Below are positions 45,578-54,117 of a stretch of DNA of 59,058 nt, in pieces. Location of the stretch: contig NZ_SMKL01000039.1 in assembly GCF_004348545.1 (NCBI RefSeq), forward strand, positions 1 to 59,058, written 5' to 3'. The DNA comes from Jiangella ureilytica. GTDB lineage: Bacteria; Actinomycetota; Actinomycetes; Jiangellales; Jiangellaceae. Positions within the stretch are counted from its first letter, which is position 1; each line of letters begins with the position of its first letter. Position numbers and translations under genes: made by a program. The notes beneath the pieces are model-generated. The model was not told where the DNA came from and did no database searches. It saw only the letters and a program-made list of their open reading frames with translations.

Positions 45578-46054
45578 TCAGAGGGCGTCGAGGAACCGCC
45601 TCGCGTCGCGGGTGTTCATGCCGGTGCGCTCCTTGAGCAGCCGGATCGCGGCCGTGCGGCGCAGGCGGTCCTGGCTGACCAGCCGGCGCAGCGTCGCCAG
45701 CAGCTCGGCGTCGACCGTGCCGCGGCGGCGTGCGGGCGACGCGGGGGCGGCGGTGCTGGGCGGCTCGGGCTCCGGAAACACCTGCCCCGCCTGTAGCGCG
45801 TACACGATGGCGGTAGCCTGCGGTGTAGGAAGGCTTGCCCGCTTCTGCAGCACTTTCACGGCTTGGTCGGTATTGCCCCGAGACGCGATGTCGCGAACCT
45901 CGCTTTGCAACTCGCGGGCGAGCCGTACCCCGGGGGGCGGGGTCAACGTAGAGGAGAACATGCGCGTGGTGGTGGTCTCGGGCCCACGGCGAATGACCAA
46001 GAAGCTCATGACGAGGGCCAGAATGACGATGACGACCAGGCCGAGAATGAGCAT
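45578..46054 (-). CDS. Membrane-anchored L7/L12-like protein B
   Basis: Protein of 158 residues with an N-terminal transmembrane helix (about 1-22), a linker with LTPPPGVRLAREL, and two L7/L12-like helical units: TDQAVKVLQKRASLPTPQA and the C-terminal RTAAIRLLKERTGMNTRDARR. It has the same architecture as protein A downstream, so they are diverged paralogs. ATG 46054 is chosen because TACGCT lies seven bases upstream; ATG 46060 is only one base after it. It is divergent from the pepQ-like gene. Confidence 0.78.
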   Translation of the reverse strand: MLILGLVVIVILALVMSFLVIRRGPETTTTRMFSSTLTPPPGVRLARELQSEVRDIASRGNTDQAVKVLQKRASLPTPQATAIVYALQAGQVFPEPEPPSTAAPASPARRRGTVDAELLATLRRLVSQDRLRRTAAIRLLKERTGMNTRDARRFLDAL

Positions 46055-46061
46055 GATCATG

Positions 46062-46067
46062 AGCGTA
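46062..46067 (-). promoter_or_regulatory. Leaderless -10 element of L7/L12-like gene B
   Basis: Minus-strand TACGCT, seven bases before ATG 46054. Confidence 0.5.
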
Positions 46068-46158
46068 GTCGAGCGGTGATCAACTGCGAAGCACCCGTCT
46101 CAATTATTGAAACCATATGATGTCGTTGCAGTTCACCGGGGATGGAGAGGCAGGACCG

Positions 46159-47268
46159 ATGGCGGAGAACCACGCGAGGCGGCGGGCAGCACTAGCCACG
46201 AGGCTGGTTGATGACAAAGTCGATGCCGCACTAGTCACAAGCCTGGTCAACGTCCGTTATCTCACCGGCCTGGACAGCAGTAACGCCGCTTTGCTCCTGA
46301 CGTCGGACGGCTCGGCCGTGCTGGCGACGGATAGTCGTTATTCTACTGCCGCGAAGGCCGCGGCAGAAGACGTCGAGTTGCTGGTGGAACGCAGTGTCGC
46401 GACGGCCCTCGCCGCTCGTGCGGCGAAGGCCGCGGGAAGTCTACGGCTCGCAGTCGAGGAGCACGCCGTCACCCTCGAGCTCTGGGAGTCGGTGCGCTCC
46501 GTGCTCGACGAGGGGCCGGCCGCCGTCGAGCACGTCCACCTGGGTCGCGCGGTCGAGACGCTGCGCGCCGTCAAGGACGAAAACGAGCTCGCGCTGCTGG
46601 CCGAGGCGTGCGCCATCTCCTGCCGTGCGCTCGAGGACCTCTACGCGGCCGGCGGGTTCCTGGGCCGCACGGAGAAGCAGATCGCCCGCGACCTCGAGTG
46701 GCGCATGTTCGGCCACGGCGCCGACGGCATCGCCTTCGAGACCATCGTGGCCACCGGCCCGAACAGCGCCATCCCGCACCACCGGCCCACCGAGCGGGTG
46801 GTCGAGCGCGGCGACCTGCTGAAGATCGACTTCGGGGCCGTCCACCAGGGCTACAACGCCGACTGCACCCGCACCTGCGTCGTCGGCGCGCAGCCGCAGG
46901 ACTGGCAGCGCGAGATCTACCAGCTCGTCGCCGACGCCCAGCGGGCCGGGCGCGAGGCCATCGCCGTCGGCGACGAGTGTATCGCCGTCGACAAGGCGAG
47001 CCGCCGGATCATCGACGACGCCGGATACAAGGAGAACTTCGGCCACGGCACCGGGCACGGCGTGGGCCTCGAGGTCCACGAGGCGCCGACGCTCGGGTAC
47101 TCCGCGACGGGTACACTGGCCGATCGCATGGCTGTGACCGTCGAGCCCGGGATCTACCTGCCCGGCCGCGGCGGCGTCCGGATCGAGGACACGCTGGCGG
47201 TTCGCGCTTCCGGTGGTCCCGACCTGCTCACACCCACCACCAAGGACCTGCTGGTCCTGGACGCGTAG
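46159..47268 (+). CDS. pepQ: M24-family Xaa-Pro peptidase (PepQ-like)
   Basis: Metallopeptidase of 369 residues that cleaves Xaa-Pro bonds. The creatinase-like N-terminal domain has [17 protein letters not shown]. The pita-bread catalytic domain has metal ligands Asp in [17 protein letters not shown], His in [14 protein letters not shown], Glu in VEPGIYLPG and Glu in [10 protein letters not shown], all present. The ATG at 46159 has GGAGAGG eight bases upstream. It occupies the Rv2535c position before efp. An AT-rich patch with TATGAT (46116-46121) may be its -10. Confidence 0.93.
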   Translation: MAENHARRRAALATRLVDDKVDAALVTSLVNVRYLTGLDSSNAALLLTSDGSAVLATDSRYSTAAKAAAEDVELLVERSVATALAARAAKAAGSLRLAVEEHAVTLELWESVRSVLDEGPAAVEHVHLGRAVETLRAVKDENELALLAEACAISCRALEDLYAAGGFLGRTEKQIARDLEWRMFGHGADGIAFETIVATGPNSAIPHHRPTERVVERGDLLKIDFGAVHQGYNADCTRTCVVGAQPQDWQREIYQLVADAQRAGREAIAVGDECIAVDKASRRIIDDAGYKENFGHGTGHGVGLEVHEAPTLGYSATGTLADRMAVTVEPGIYLPGRGGVRIEDTLAVRASGGPDLLTPTTKDLLVLDA

Positions 47269-47329
47269 CGCGACCGCGGTACGGGCGTCCGGAACCGGAC
47301 CTGACGACGACGAGAAGGCATCGAACGAC

Positions 47330-47890
47330 GTGGCGACGACCAACGACCTCAAGAACGGCATCGTGCTGAACATCGACGGGCAGCTGTGGAGCGTGGTGGA
47401 GTTCCAGCACGTCAAGCCCGGCAAGGGCGGCGCGTTCGTCCGGACCAAGCTGAAGAACGTCCTGTCGGGCAAGGTCGTCGACAAGACGTTCAACGCGGGC
47501 GTGAAGGTCGAGACCGCCAACGTCGACCGCCGCGAGATGACCTACCTCTACCGCGACGCCGACGACTTCGTGTTCATGGACACCCAGTCCTACGAGCAGA
47601 TCCACGTCTCGTCCGGCGTCGTCGGCGGTGCCGAGAACTTCATGCTCGAGAACCAGGACGCCAACGTCGGCCTGCACGACGGCACTCCGCTGTTCGTCGA
47701 GCTCCCGGCGTCGGTCGTGCTGACCGTCGAGTACACCGAGCCGGGCCTGCAGGGCGACCGCTCCACCGGCGGCAACAAGCCGGCCCGGCTCGAGACCGGC
47801 TACGAGATCCAGGTGCCGCTCTTCATCACCAGCGGCGAGAAGGTCAAGGTCGACACCCGCGACGGCTCGTACCTCGGCCGCGCGGGCTGA
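47330..47890 (+). CDS. efp: Translation elongation factor P
   Basis: Relieves ribosome stalling at polyproline, 186 residues. Domain I has the loop [11 protein letters not shown] with the tip lysine K32. Domain II has [13 protein letters not shown] and [19 protein letters not shown]. Domain III ends in [27 protein letters not shown]. The GTG at 47330 follows GAGAAGG. It lies 61 bases after the pepQ-like gene and 12 bases before nusB, the conserved actinobacterial order. Confidence 0.97.
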   Translation: MATTNDLKNGIVLNIDGQLWSVVEFQHVKPGKGGAFVRTKLKNVLSGKVVDKTFNAGVKVETANVDRREMTYLYRDADDFVFMDTQSYEQIHVSSGVVGGAENFMLENQDANVGLHDGTPLFVELPASVVLTVEYTEPGLQGDRSTGGNKPARLETGYEIQVPLFITSGEKVKVDTRDGSYLGRAG

Positions 47891-47902
47891 CGGGCGCCGG
47901 GA

Positions 47903-48313
47903 ATGCCAGCACGGAGCCGTGCCCGCAAGCGCGCGCTCGACATCCTGTACGAGTCCGAGATGCGCGGGCTCACCCTGGGCGCCACGCTGTCGCACCGCAT
48001 GGCGACGGCCGAGCAGCCGCTGAACGAGTACACCGTCCAGCTGGTCGAGGGCGTCATCGCGCACCGCGAGCGCATCGACGAGCTCATCTCGACCTACGCC
48101 GAAGGCTGGACGCTCGAGCGCATGCCGGCGGTCGACCGCAACCTGCTGCGCATCGGCGTCTACGAGGTCCTCTACCGCGACGACGTCCCCGACCCGGTGG
48201 CGCTCGACGAGGCGGTCTCGCTGGCCCGCGACCTCTCGACCGACCAGTCGCCGACGTTCGTCAACGGCCTGCTCGGCCGGCTGGTCGCGATCAAGCCCAG
48301 CCTCAGCGCGTAG
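47903..48313 (+). CDS. nusB: Transcription antitermination factor NusB
   Basis: All-helical antitermination factor of 136 residues that binds boxA with NusE. It opens ARSRARKRALDILYESEMRG and has the core WTLERMPAVDRNLLRIGVYEVLY and VALDEAVSLARDLSTDQSPTFVNGLLG. Spacing to efp is 12 bases. Convergent with arfB, 17 bases between stops. Confidence 0.96.
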   Translation: MPARSRARKRALDILYESEMRGLTLGATLSHRMATAEQPLNEYTVQLVEGVIAHRERIDELISTYAEGWTLERMPAVDRNLLRIGVYEVLYRDDVPDPVALDEAVSLARDLSTDQSPTFVNGLLGRLVAIKPSLSA

Positions 48314-48330
48314 CCGGCATCCGGATCCGC

Positions 48331-48753
48331 TCATTCGTCGGGACGGCGGCGCAGGCGTTTGGTCTCGCCGGTGCGGCGCTTCGCCTCGACCCGGCGGGCG
48401 CGGGCCCGACGCGACGGCTTGGTGGGGCGGCGCGGCTGCGGGGGCGGGCGCAGCGCGTCGTCCAGCAGGGCGGCCAGCCGGTCCTGGGCGGCCTCGCGGT
48501 TGCGCAGCTGCGACCGGTGCTCCGACGCGACCACCGTCACGACGCCGCCGACCAGCCGGTGCGCCAGTCGCTCCATGATCCGCGACCGCGCAGTCGGGCT
48601 GAGCACCCGAGAGTCGGCGACGGAGAAGGAGAGCTCGACCCGCGAGTCGGTGGTGTTGACGCCCTGTCCACCGGGCCCGCTGGAGCGTGAGAACCGCCAG
48701 GACAGCTCGTCGTCGGGGATGACGATCGTCTCGCGGACTCGGACCGGCGCCAC
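48331..48753 (-). CDS. arfB: Alternative ribosome-rescue factor ArfB
   Basis: Peptidyl-tRNA hydrolase of 140 residues that frees stalled ribosomes. The catalytic GGQ (residues 28-30 in SRSSGPGGQGVNTTDSRVEL) and the strongly basic C-terminal tail that enters the mRNA channel are both present. The GTG at 48753 is chosen because the domain begins there. GAGAAT six bases upstream may be a leaderless -10. Class I release factors are much longer, so this is not prfA/prfB. Confidence 0.92.
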   Translation of the reverse strand: MAPVRVRETIVIPDDELSWRFSRSSGPGGQGVNTTDSRVELSFSVADSRVLSPTARSRIMERLAHRLVGGVVTVVASEHRSQLRNREAAQDRLAALLDDALRPPPQPRRPTKPSRRARARRVEAKRRTGETKRLRRRPDE

Positions 48754-48842
48754 CTGCCCATTCTCTCGCCCGGGCCGTAGACTCGCCAGCATGCGGCCGG
48801 CCATGGGCACGGCCGGCCGCTACCTTGGGGGGAGGTGTCTGC

Positions 48843-50624
48843 GTGGCATCGTCCGAGCGGCCGGACCAGCGGCGGCCGGTCCTGATGGTCATCGAGCACG
48901 AGCACCATGCGACCGGCCAGGACCGCATCGCCGATCAGCTGCGACGGCGCTACGGCGGCGACTACGACGTCGTCGACGAGCGGACCGGCACGGCCGGGCT
49001 GTCGACGCTGGAGTCGCTGCACGACCGCGGGCTTCAGGTCGCGCTCGTCCTGTGCGACCGCGCACCCGGCGCTGCGGCCGACCCCGAGGACGCGGTCTTC
49101 GGCCAGGTCAAGGAGCTGTACCCAGAGGCCAAACGGGCCCTCGTCGTCGACTGGGGCGCGTGGGCCGACCGCGAGACCGCCGACTCCATCCACCGGCTGA
49201 TCGCGCTCGGCAAGATCGACTACTACGCGCTGCGGCCGTGGCGCTCGCCGGACGAGTACTTCCACCGCACCGTCACCGAGTTCCTGCTCGAATGGGAACG
49301 GTCGGTGTCGGCGGCGCCGCGCGAGGTGACGGTCATCGCGCAGCGCTGGTCGCCGCGCGCCCACGAGCTGCGCAGCCTGCTGGTCCGCAACGGCGTGCAG
49401 CACCAGTTCACCGCCTCCGAGACCAGCGAGGGCCGGACGGCGCTCGCTGCGGCCGGTCTCGAGGACATCTCAGTGCCGGTCGTCCTGCTGCACGACGGCC
49501 GGGTGCTCGTCGACCCGACGAACACCCAGCTCGCCGACGCCTACGGCGTGAACACCACGCTGGGCACGGAGACCGACTTCGATCTCATCGTCGTCGGCGC
49601 GGGGCCGGCCGGGCTCGCGGCCGCCGTCTACGCATCGTCGGAGGGGCTGCGGACGCTCGTGGTCGAGCGCGAGTCCATCGGCGGCCAGGCCGGCTCGAGC
49701 TCGCTGATCCGCAACTACCTCGGCTTCGCCCGCGGCATCAGCGGAGCCGAGCTGGCCCAGCGCGCCTACCAGCAGGCCTGGGTGTTCGGCACGACGTTCC
49801 TGCTGATGCGCGAGCTGGTCGACCTCAAGCCCGAGAATGGCTGGCACGTGCTGACGGCGGCCGACGGACAGCAGGCCCGGGCCCGCGCCGTCGTGCTGGC
49901 CACCGGCGTCAGCTACCGGCGCATCGGCGTGCCGTCGCTCGAGGCGTTCGAGGGCGCCGGCGTGTTCTACGGCGCGTCGGTGTCCGAGGCGCGGGCGCTG
50001 TCGGGCGAGCCGGTGTTCGTCGTCGGCGGCGGCAACTCGGCCGGGCAGGCCGCCATCCACCTGGCCAGGTACGCGAGCGAGGTCACGCTGCTGGTCCGCG
50101 CCGCCTCGCTGGCCGACAGCATGTCGCAGTACCTCATCGACTCCCTCGACGCGGCCGGCGTGCGGGTGCGGCTGCGCACGGAGGTGGTCGACGGCGGCGG
50201 CTCCGGCCGGCTGGCCTGGGTCGAGCTGCGCGACCGCGACACGGGCGAGACCCGCACGGAACCGGCGACCGGGCTGTTCCTGCTCATCGGCGCCGAGCCG
50301 CACACCGGCTGGCTGCCGGAGCGGATCGAGCACGACCAGTGGGGCTACCTGTTCACCGGCCCCGACGTCATGGAGAGCCACGCCGCCCGGCGCTGGCCGC
50401 TGGAACGCCAGCCGCTGATGCTCGAGACCTGCGTGCCGGGCGTGTTCGCCGTCGGCGACGTCCGCCGCCGCTCGGTCAAGCGGGTCGCGTCCGCTGTCGG
50501 CGAGGGCTCGGTGGTCATCCAGCAGGTGCACCAGTGGCTCGCCGCCGCGCCGCCGGCCGGGGCCCCGGCCGCTCCGGCCGGCGGCGCGGCCGCACCGGCC
50601 GTCGCGGAGCCGGACCAGCCGTGA
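48843..50624 (+). CDS. Response-regulator/thioredoxin-reductase fusion protein
   Basis: Protein of 593 residues. Residues 1-125 form a receiver-like domain (PVLMVIEHEH, LVLCDRAPG), and about 130-240 a thioredoxin-like region without a CxxC. From about 245 comes a flavin disulfide-reductase core with FAD motif GAGPAGLAA (from 252), NADPH motif GGGNSAGQAA (from 395) and GDVRRRSVKRVASAVGEGS. The TrxR active-site CxxC is replaced by GASVSEARA, so it should not reduce thioredoxin in the usual way. The GTG at 48843 has GGGGGGAGG seven bases upstream. TAGACT at 48778-48783 is a likely -10. It overlaps the cyclase gene by four bases. Confidence 0.88.
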   Translation: MASSERPDQRRPVLMVIEHEHHATGQDRIADQLRRRYGGDYDVVDERTGTAGLSTLESLHDRGLQVALVLCDRAPGAAADPEDAVFGQVKELYPEAKRALVVDWGAWADRETADSIHRLIALGKIDYYALRPWRSPDEYFHRTVTEFLLEWERSVSAAPREVTVIAQRWSPRAHELRSLLVRNGVQHQFTASETSEGRTALAAAGLEDISVPVVLLHDGRVLVDPTNTQLADAYGVNTTLGTETDFDLIVVGAGPAGLAAAVYASSEGLRTLVVERESIGGQAGSSSLIRNYLGFARGISGAELAQRAYQQAWVFGTTFLLMRELVDLKPENGWHVLTAADGQQARARAVVLATGVSYRRIGVPSLEAFEGAGVFYGASVSEARALSGEPVFVVGGGNSAGQAAIHLARYASEVTLLVRAASLADSMSQYLIDSLDAAGVRVRLRTEVVDGGGSGRLAWVELRDRDTGETRTEPATGLFLLIGAEPHTGWLPERIEHDQWGYLFTGPDVMESHAARRWPLERQPLMLETCVPGVFAVGDVRRRSVKRVASAVGEGSVVIQQVHQWLAAAPPAGAPAAPAGGAAAPAVAEPDQP

Positions 50625-52012
50625 CCGGGACGCCCGCGGACCCGCCCGCGCACGCCGTCGCCTCGCGCCCGCGCCTCGCGACCACGGCGCTGCTGCTCGC
50701 GATCCCGGTCGCCGGCCTCGTCGTGCTGCTCGCGATACCGGCGTGGGACGTGACGTGGCAGCACCACCCGGCGCACTTCTGGCTGGTCCTGAGCGCGGCG
50801 GCGCTGAGCACGGCGCTGGCCTACGCGACGGGGACGGCCGCGCGCCGCCGCAACGACGCGCGCGTCTTCCTGGTCTCACTGGCGTTCCTGGCGGCGGCCG
50901 GGTTCCTCGGGCTGCACGCGCTGGCGACGCCCGGGGTGCTGCTCGAGGGGTCCAACGCCGGGTTCGCGCTGGCCACGCCGGTGGGGCTGCTGGTGGCGGC
51001 GGTGATCGCGGCGGCGTCGGCGACCGACCTGACCGGCAGCCGCGCGCAGAGCGTGATGCGCCGGTCGGCGACCATCCGCGGCGTCCTGATCGCCGTTCTG
51101 GTGCTGTGGGGCGCGGCTTCCGTCGGCGGCCTGGCGCCGCTGGACGACCCCGCGCCGCCGGAACGGGCGTCCGGCCCGCTGGTCTGGCTCGCCGTCGCGG
51201 CCCTGCTGCTGTACCTGTTCGCCGTCGTCCAGTACCTGCGGCTGCCCAGCCATCCCGGCTCGGTGACCCTGCTGATGGCCATGGCGGCGGCGTTCGTGCT
51301 GCTGGCCGAGGCGTCGGTGGCGGTGGCGCTGGGCCGCAACTGGCACGCCAGCTGGTGGGAGTGGCACCTGCTGATGCTGGCGGCGTTCGCGCTGGTCGCC
51401 GGCAGCGCGCACCGGCAGTGGTACGAGGAGCGGTTCGCCGGCCTGTACCTCGGCGAGACCGCGAAGGGGACCCGCGAGATCAGCGTCCTCTTCGCCGACC
51501 TGCAGGGGTTCACGTCGTTCTCGGAGCGGACCCGCCCGCAGGACGTCACCGAGATGCTCAACGAGTACTTCACCATCGCCATCCCGCCCGTCGTCGAGCA
51601 GCACGGCGGCACCGTCGACCGTCTCGTCGGCGACGCGATCATGGTGACCTTCAACCGCGACGGCGACCAGCCCGACCACGCGGAGCGGGCGGCCCGGGCG
51701 GCGCTGGCGATCCAGGAGGCGACGGCGACGGTGGCGGCTCGCCACCCCGGCTGGCCCCGGTTCCGCGCCGGCGTCAACACCGGCGAGGTCGCCGTCGGCC
51801 TCCTCGGCACCGCCGGCGGCCGCACGTTCACCGTCATCGGCGACACCGTCAACCTCGCCGCCCGGCTCGAGAGCGCGGCACCCGTCGGCGGCGTGCTCAT
51901 CGGCGCCGAGACCGCCCGGCAGCTGCCCGCCGCGCGGACGGAGCGGGTCGAGGGCCTGGAGGTCAAGGGCAAGACCGGCGTGATCGAGGCGTACCGCCTG
52001 CTGGGGTTCTGA
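50621..52012 (+). CDS. Membrane class III adenylate/guanylate cyclase
   Basis: Protein of 463 residues. About six hydrophobic segments (residues 18-265) precede a class III cyclase domain. Metal aspartates are D293 (VLFADLQGFTSFSE) and D338 (LVGDAIMVTF), and the transition-state Asn/Arg are in GDTVNLAARLES. The residue normally Lys in adenylate cyclases (three before GD) is R334, and the second specificity residue is Thr, so nucleotide choice is uncertain. The GTG overlaps the stop of the flavoprotein fusion by four bases, implying a redox- or signal-linked second messenger. Confidence 0.9.
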   Translation: MTGTPADPPAHAVASRPRLATTALLLAIPVAGLVVLLAIPAWDVTWQHHPAHFWLVLSAAALSTALAYATGTAARRRNDARVFLVSLAFLAAAGFLGLHALATPGVLLEGSNAGFALATPVGLLVAAVIAAASATDLTGSRAQSVMRRSATIRGVLIAVLVLWGAASVGGLAPLDDPAPPERASGPLVWLAVAALLLYLFAVVQYLRLPSHPGSVTLLMAMAAAFVLLAEASVAVALGRNWHASWWEWHLLMLAAFALVAGSAHRQWYEERFAGLYLGETAKGTREISVLFADLQGFTSFSERTRPQDVTEMLNEYFTIAIPPVVEQHGGTVDRLVGDAIMVTFNRDGDQPDHAERAARAALAIQEATATVAARHPGWPRFRAGVNTGEVAVGLLGTAGGRTFTVIGDTVNLAARLESAAPVGGVLIGAETARQLPAARTERVEGLEVKGKTGVIEAYRLLGF

Positions 52013-52022
52013 CGTCGGCGGT

Positions 52023-52028
52023 TAGGCT
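52023..52028 (+). promoter_or_regulatory. Leaderless -10 element of DUF3817 gene
   Basis: TAGGCT, six bases before GTG 52035, which selects that start over the in-frame GTG at 52032. Confidence 0.55.
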
Positions 52029-52034
52029 CGGGTG

Positions 52035-52346
52035 GTGCGTCGAGATGCCCTGCCCTTCTACCGCGTCATGGCCTACGTCACCGGTGTGGTCCTGCTGGTG
52101 CTCTGCGTGGCGATCTTCGTCCGCTACGGCCCGCCCGGCGACGCGACCATGAGCCGCACGGTCTCGCCGATCCACGGCTGGCTGTACGTGATCTACCTCG
52201 TGGCCACCGGGCTGCTGGTACACCAGCGCGGCTGGAAGGCGAGCTGGGCGGTCCTCATCGCCCTGGCCGGGACGGTGCCGTTCGCGTCGTTCGTCGCCGA
52301 GCGGTTCGTGGTCAGGAAGGCGCGTGAGACGCAGCGGGTGCGCTGA
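52035..52346 (+). CDS. DUF3817 small membrane protein
   Basis: Protein of 103 residues with three hydrophobic segments. It has the family pattern FYRVMAYVTGVVLLVLC, PIHGWLYVIYLVATGLLV and the GTVPFASFVAERFV ending. DUF3817 proteins are common in actinobacteria and of unknown role. The 3' end overlaps the convergent SURF1 gene by 35 bases. Confidence 0.88.
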   Translation: MRRDALPFYRVMAYVTGVVLLVLCVAIFVRYGPPGDATMSRTVSPIHGWLYVIYLVATGLLVHQRGWKASWAVLIALAGTVPFASFVAERFVVRKARETQRVR

Positions 52347-53118
52347 CGCCGTCGTCGCTCGGCTCGTCGCTGTCGCCCTGATCGCGCCGGGTGCGGATGC
52401 CGGAGCGGACGATGGACGCCCAGAAGATCACCGCGGCCAGCGCGAAGACCCACCACTGGGCCCAGTAGGAGAGGTTCTGCCAGGGGCTCACGTCGCGGAT
52501 CGGGGCGACGGCGTCGACGTCGAGCACCGCGGGCGCGGTGGCCGGCGCCGGCGACTCGTCCTCGAGCAGCAGGTAGCCCTGCAGCGCCTCGGCCTCGCCG
52601 ACTCCGGCCCGCTGCGCCAGCTGGTCCGGCGCGATGTAGGCCATGCGGCCGTCCTCGAGCTCCTGCCCGGTGCGGACGGTGGCGTGGCCGGGCGTCTCGG
52701 GCGGCAGCAGGAACCCGGTGACCGTGACCTCGCCCGGCGGGACGGCCGTGCCGGGCTCGCCGGGGTCGTCCACCCAGCCGCGCAGCACCGGCACGACCAG
52801 GCCGTCATCGGTCTGCAGGGGAGTGACGACGAACGAGCCGAGCGTGCCGTCGTGCACCCGCCCGGGGACGATCTGCTGCTGGCCGGCGAGGTACTCGCCG
52901 GTCGCGACGGCCTGCCGGTCGGCGGCGTCGCCCAGCTCGGCGCCGGGGGAGGCCAGCTCGGTGACGGCGACCGGCTCGCGGTCGCGCAGCTCGTGCCGGC
53001 CGTGGCTGTCCTGGTACACACCGGCCTGCCACCAGCCGAGCACCAGGCAGCCGGCCACCGCCGCCGCCGCCACGGCGTGCAGCAGGAGCCAGCGGGGCGT
53101 CAGCAGGAACCGGTACAC
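52312..53118 (-). CDS. SURF1-family cytochrome oxidase biogenesis protein
   Basis: Protein of 268 residues with the SURF1 layout of two transmembrane helices (about 8-28 and 222-242) around an extracytoplasmic domain. Landmarks are FLLTPRWLLLHAVAAAAVAGCLVLGWWQ, the VLRGWV segment and the C-terminal PWQNLSYWAQWWVFALAAVIFWA, typical of actinobacterial SURF1 (compare Rv2235). It assists heme a insertion into subunit I of cytochrome c oxidase. The GTG at 53118 has TACCGT six bases upstream (leaderless). Confidence 0.9.
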   Translation of the reverse strand: MYRFLLTPRWLLLHAVAAAAVAGCLVLGWWQAGVYQDSHGRHELRDREPVAVTELASPGAELGDAADRQAVATGEYLAGQQQIVPGRVHDGTLGSFVVTPLQTDDGLVVPVLRGWVDDPGEPGTAVPPGEVTVTGFLLPPETPGHATVRTGQELEDGRMAYIAPDQLAQRAGVGEAEALQGYLLLEDESPAPATAPAVLDVDAVAPIRDVSPWQNLSYWAQWWVFALAAVIFWASIVRSGIRTRRDQGDSDEPSDDGVSAPAASHAPS

Positions 53119-53124
53119 ACCACC

Positions 53125-53130
53125 ACGGTA
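53125..53130 (-). promoter_or_regulatory. Leaderless -10 element of SURF1 gene
   Basis: Minus-strand TACCGT, six bases before GTG 53118. Confidence 0.5.
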
Positions 53131-53198
53131 GCCGCCGCTGCTCGGGCGGATCCGGCCGGGCGTACCATGCCGGATGCTCGCCCGCGAGCTGGAGGGGG

Positions 53199-53239
53199 CA
53201 AGATCAGGCATTTATGTCCGAATGGACCCCGTGATCTTG
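53199..53239. repeat. REP-like hairpin element, about 41 bp
   Basis: CAAGATCA (53199-53206) pairs with TGATCTTG (53232-53239), and inside it GTCC-GAAT-GGAC forms a second stem. The AT-rich loop (GGCATTTAT) contrasts with the surrounding GC-rich DNA. It may be a dispersed intergenic repeat. It lies upstream of a TAGGCT -10 candidate (53253-53258) for the next gene. Confidence 0.6.
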
Positions 53240-53326
53240 GTCATGGGTTGGGTAGGCTTCGAACAGTCTCGTTCGGGGGACGGGCGCAGAATCCACCCTG
53301 GTGATCACGATGGAGAGAAGATCGAG

Positions 53327-54088
53327 ATGAGCCGACCGCACCCGCTGAGCGCGATGAAGGAGTGGGAGTGGTCGCAGGCGTGGGACCAGCAGCAAGAGAT
53401 CGTCGACCGCCTCAAGGCCAAGCGCGGTTCGTGGCTGCCCAACATCGTCGAGAAGCGGCCGTGGGGCGCCGTCCGCTGGACGTCGGGCCGGCCCGCGCAC
53501 GCCGCGACGTCCGGGCAGGCGGTCCCCGAGACCTTCGCCGTGCTGCGCCCGGGAGTGAACGACCAGCCGCTGCGTGACCGCGTGGCCGAGGTGCTCGGCC
53601 AGCCGGCACCGCTGTTCCAGGTGGTCGGTGTCGGGCTGCGCCGCCACCAGCTCGTGCCCGCCATCGCCGGCGCCGTCATCGGCGCGGTGCTGCTGGTCGT
53701 GCTGGCGCTGATGCTCGGCCTCGGTGTCGTCGGTGCCGTCGTGGGCGCACTCGTCGGCCTGGTCGGCGGCGCGGTCGGCGGCGCCGCCCTCGGCCAGTAC
53801 CTCTTCGACCGCGAGCGCGACGCCGTCCTCAAAGAGGGCGAGCGGGTCCGCGTCGTCACCGGCCGCTACGCCCCGACCTCCTGGTCCCGGCTGGTCGACG
53901 CCACCACCGGCCTCGAGACCGCCGCCACCGCCACGGCCGACGACCAGACCGCCAGCGCCGTCCAGACGGCCCTGTGGGAGGCCGCCGGCCTGCTACTGCG
54001 CTCGTCCGACCACACCGGGGTCGAGGTCCTGGCCGACGGCATGGAGCGGCTGGCGCAGGCGCACCGCGGCATCAGCGGCGGTCGCTGA
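53327..54088 (+). CDS. Hypothetical membrane protein with glycine-zipper helix
   Basis: Protein of 253 residues that I do not recognise. The N-terminal third is charged and tryptophan-rich (MKEWEWSQAWDQQQEIVDRLKAKRGSW). Two hydrophobic segments (about 108-130 and 133-158) follow, the second rich in GxxxG repeats (VGALVGLVGGAVGGAALG). A cytosolic helical C-terminus of about 90 residues ends the protein. The ATG at 53327 has GGAGAGAAG upstream. It appears monocistronic. Confidence 0.75.
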   Translation: MSRPHPLSAMKEWEWSQAWDQQQEIVDRLKAKRGSWLPNIVEKRPWGAVRWTSGRPAHAATSGQAVPETFAVLRPGVNDQPLRDRVAEVLGQPAPLFQVVGVGLRRHQLVPAIAGAVIGAVLLVVLALMLGLGVVGAVVGALVGLVGGAVGGAALGQYLFDRERDAVLKEGERVRVVTGRYAPTSWSRLVDATTGLETAATATADDQTASAVQTALWEAAGLLLRSSDHTGVEVLADGMERLAQAHRGISGGR

Positions 54089-54117
54089 GGTCGTCTCGGC
54101 ACCGCCCCGCCGGGGCG

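Noticed and set aside
48359-50620. N-terminal extension of the cyclase frame
   Set aside because: The frame is open but opposite or out of frame with arfB and the flavoprotein; the GTG at 50621 with GTGA overlap is the real start.
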